The notes beneath the pieces are model-generated. The model ran no database searches. It had not been told where the DNA came from and worked only from the letters and a program-made list of their open reading frames with translations. DNA of 64,000 bases from Bordetella genomosp. 12 (GTDB taxonomy: Bacteria; Pseudomonadota; Gammaproteobacteria; Burkholderiales; Burkholderiaceae_B), in contig NZ_NEVU01000003.1 of assembly GCF_002261355.1 (NCBI RefSeq), positions 124,001-188,000 on the forward strand, written 5' to 3'. Positions 62,667-64,000 of this stretch are shown here, piece after piece. The position numbers and the translations under genes are program-made. Within the stretch, counting starts at the first letter, position 1. Every line of letters begins with the position of its first letter.

Positions 62667-62690
62667 CGATGTGACCATGTGGTCACATCG
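62667..62690. promoter_or_regulatory. 11-bp-arm palindrome, TetR operator candidate
   Basis: CGATGTGACCA (62667-62677) is matched exactly by TGGTCACATCG (62680-62690) with two bases between. It is 10 bases upstream of the first gene's ATG, so it overlaps the leader and probably the transcription start. Length and symmetry are those of a TetR-family operator. The regulator is the second gene of the operon. Confidence 0.7.
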
Positions 62691-62727
62691 GGATGCTAGA
62701 GCGCAGGCAGCGGCCTGGAAAACTAGT

Positions 62728-62764
62728 GAAAACCCCCGCCATCCCAGGGCCGGGATGACGGGGG
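62728..62764 (-). terminator. Intrinsic terminator after the autotransporter gene
   Basis: CCCCCGTCATCCC-type stem (12 of 13 pairs, 62733-62764) around six bases, followed on the minus strand by TTTTC. It is 64 bases past the autotransporter stop. Confidence 0.75.
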
Positions 62765-62827
62765 AGGAGCGGAAGGACCGGGGGCTTGGGGCAGGGTCAT
62801 TGCAACCCCGCCCCACGCCCGCCGGCT

Positions 62828-64000
62828 TCAGAAGCGGTAGCGCACGCCGCCGTTAAAGAGCCAGCCGTTCACGCCGGAGCCGCCCAGCGCCTGCATGCGC
62901 GCCACTTCACCGTATAGCGAGAGCGTGTCGGTGACGGCGCCGGTCACGCCCGCCGAGTAGCGCATGGCGTCGCCATACTGACCCGTGCGGAAGGTCGTGT
63001 CGCCGACCTCCACATTGGTCGCGCCGTTGAAGGCGTGCAGCACATGCACGCCGACATACGGCGTGATGCGCCCCTTGGCCAGATCGATGGGACGCGTCAG
63101 GCGCGCGCCCAGACGGGCCATGCCGTGGGTCTGCGAACCGATGTCCACGTCCAGGCCATCGGCATCGGTCTTGCGGTCAAACCGCAAGTGTTGCGCGATC
63201 AACTGGACCTGCGGCTCCAGGTTCATGCCATAGCCGATGGCAAAGGGGTAACCCGCCTCGACCGAAGCCGCGTAGCCCTGGCCTTTCAGGTCCATCGCCT
63301 TGCCCCGGGCATCGGTGTGCACGTCGCCATCGAACCAGCCCACGGACAGAATCCCGTCCACATACCAGCCCTGATGGCTCTGGTAGGTGGCGTATCCCGA
63401 CAGGCGGTAGGTATCGATCTTGCTGCGGCTGCTGCCGTCGACGGCATGCGGATGGAAGTTCAGGCGGCCGATCGAACCGGCCGCGCCGAAGCGCCATACA
63501 CCGTCCTCGGAGGCTTTACGCAACAGATTTCCACCCAGTTGCATGGCGCCGTAATCGCCGCTGGCGTCGTAACCGAAGGCGCGGAAACTGCGATTGGTAC
63601 GGTAGCTGAAGTCGCCGCCATAGGCCCGGAAGAAGACTTCGCCCTGCCCCGGATCTTTACCCTGCGTCCCATCCTCGCGAATCTCGCCCAGGCGCCGGTG
63701 CAAGGAATCCAGATCGGCGTAGGTCGCATATTGCAAGGCAATCGGGGCGATCAGATACGACGGCACCTGCGGCGCGACCTCCTGCCGCACATCCGGCAGC
63801 GTCGGGTCTGGCGTGGGCGCCGGCCCCTCCGGATTGACGTAGGCGCTTTGCAGGCGGTAGTCCCAATAGCCGTCGGCATTGCCGACCAGGGACTGCGACG
63901 GGTCGGCTGCGCCCAGCTCCGCATCAGGCCCATAGGCAAACAGGCGATAGGTATAAGGCGCCTGGGTCGTCGTGACGTAGCCGCCTTGCAGCGTAAAGGC
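62828..64000 (-). CDS. Autotransporter, C-terminal part (partial)
   Basis: The frame is open through the right edge, so 390 residues of the C-terminus are present. The GTG at 63790 is internal: coding continues upstream (PYTYRLFAYGPD, NADGYWDYRLQSAYVNP). These Tyr/Asp-rich strands are the end of the passenger beta-helix, the Pro-rich PTPDPT links to the autotransporter beta domain, and the barrel has strands such as EVFFRAYGGDFSYRTNRSF and VDGILSVGWFDGDVH. The C-terminus RYRF ends in Phe, the outer-membrane sorting signal. Type V secretion, pertactin-type family. The passenger function lies outside the window. Confidence 0.93.
   Translation of the reverse strand, partial: AFTLQGGYVTTTQAPYTYRLFAYGPDAELGAADPSQSLVGNADGYWDYRLQSAYVNPEGPAPTPDPTLPDVRQEVAPQVPSYLIAPIALQYATYADLDSLHRRLGEIREDGTQGKDPGQGEVFFRAYGGDFSYRTNRSFRAFGYDASGDYGAMQLGGNLLRKASEDGVWRFGAAGSIGRLNFHPHAVDGSSRSKIDTYRLSGYATYQSHQGWYVDGILSVGWFDGDVHTDARGKAMDLKGQGYAASVEAGYPFAIGYGMNLEPQVQLIAQHLRFDRKTDADGLDVDIGSQTHGMARLGARLTRPIDLAKGRITPYVGVHVLHAFNGATNVEVGDTTFRTGQYGDAMRYSAGVTGAVTDTLSLYGEVARMQALGGSGVNGWLFNGGVRYRF

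Noticed and set aside
63790-64000. Start of the autotransporter at the GTG at 63790
   Set aside because: Codons upstream continue an in-frame passenger-like sequence to the window edge, so the gene is partial rather than starting there.

Overview
The window is high-GC DNA from a betaproteobacterial chromosome, most likely an Alcaligenaceae member close to Bordetella or Achromobacter. The pointers are a BPSS1780-type membrane protein, a hemC-hemD-hemX-hemY run, two entericidin-like lipoproteins, the metR/metE pair, a DUF2889 gene before sucCD, and a pertactin-type autotransporter. The identification is by inference; no ribosomal operon or genus marker is present. I see no insertion sequence, prophage, integrase or CRISPR array.

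Layout. 2-1168: end of homoserine kinase and a membrane protein. 380-9882 (minus): a Flp/Tad pilus operon of about ten genes (flp-like pilin, TadG-like, TadE-like, unknown, CpaB, CpaC secretin, FHA-TadA ATPase, TadB, TadC, DUF192), almost every junction overlapping by a few bases. 10143-12889 (plus): hsp20-lon. 12877-14917 (minus): acyl-CoA dehydrogenase, entericidin, FAH-family hydrolase. 15157-20245 (minus): ppa and the heme block. 20255-25117 (minus): two TerC membrane proteins, a 40-residue membrane peptide, sucD, sucC and DUF2889. 25118-28475: metE and divergent metR. 28483-30145 (minus): recX and recA with a LexA box. 30472-34529 (plus): two-component system and MHS transporter. 34885-43955: rdgC, an HTH-extended pyrB, small lipoproteins, initiator tRNA, a MocR regulator, a class A beta-lactamase and a PAP2 phosphatase. 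43949-54425 (minus): a 10.5 kb catabolic cluster with a branched-chain-type ABC transporter (LivM and LivG fused), a 2-oxoacid dehydrogenase-type E2, a fused E1 alpha-beta, two SDR dehydrogenases and a GntR regulator. 54608-58008: TPMT, an SDR-like protein without the usual catalytic residues, DUF1275 and DUF4105 proteins. 58041-62656 (minus): unknown protein, TetR regulator, orphan peptide-type binding protein and D-aminoacylase, headed by an 11-bp-arm palindrome. 62828-64000: C-terminal part of an autotransporter.

How the parts work together. Core metabolism (heme, succinyl-CoA synthetase, methionine, pyrimidine) is interleaved with two import-plus-catabolism cassettes. In the larger one, an imported hydroxy- or diol-type compound could be oxidised by the SDRs to a carbonyl substrate and cleaved to an acyl-CoA by E1/E2. 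In the smaller one, a peptide-type solute would be bound and an N-acyl-D-amino acid hydrolysed. The substrates are not known from sequence, and these two cassettes are the best candidates for undescribed systems.
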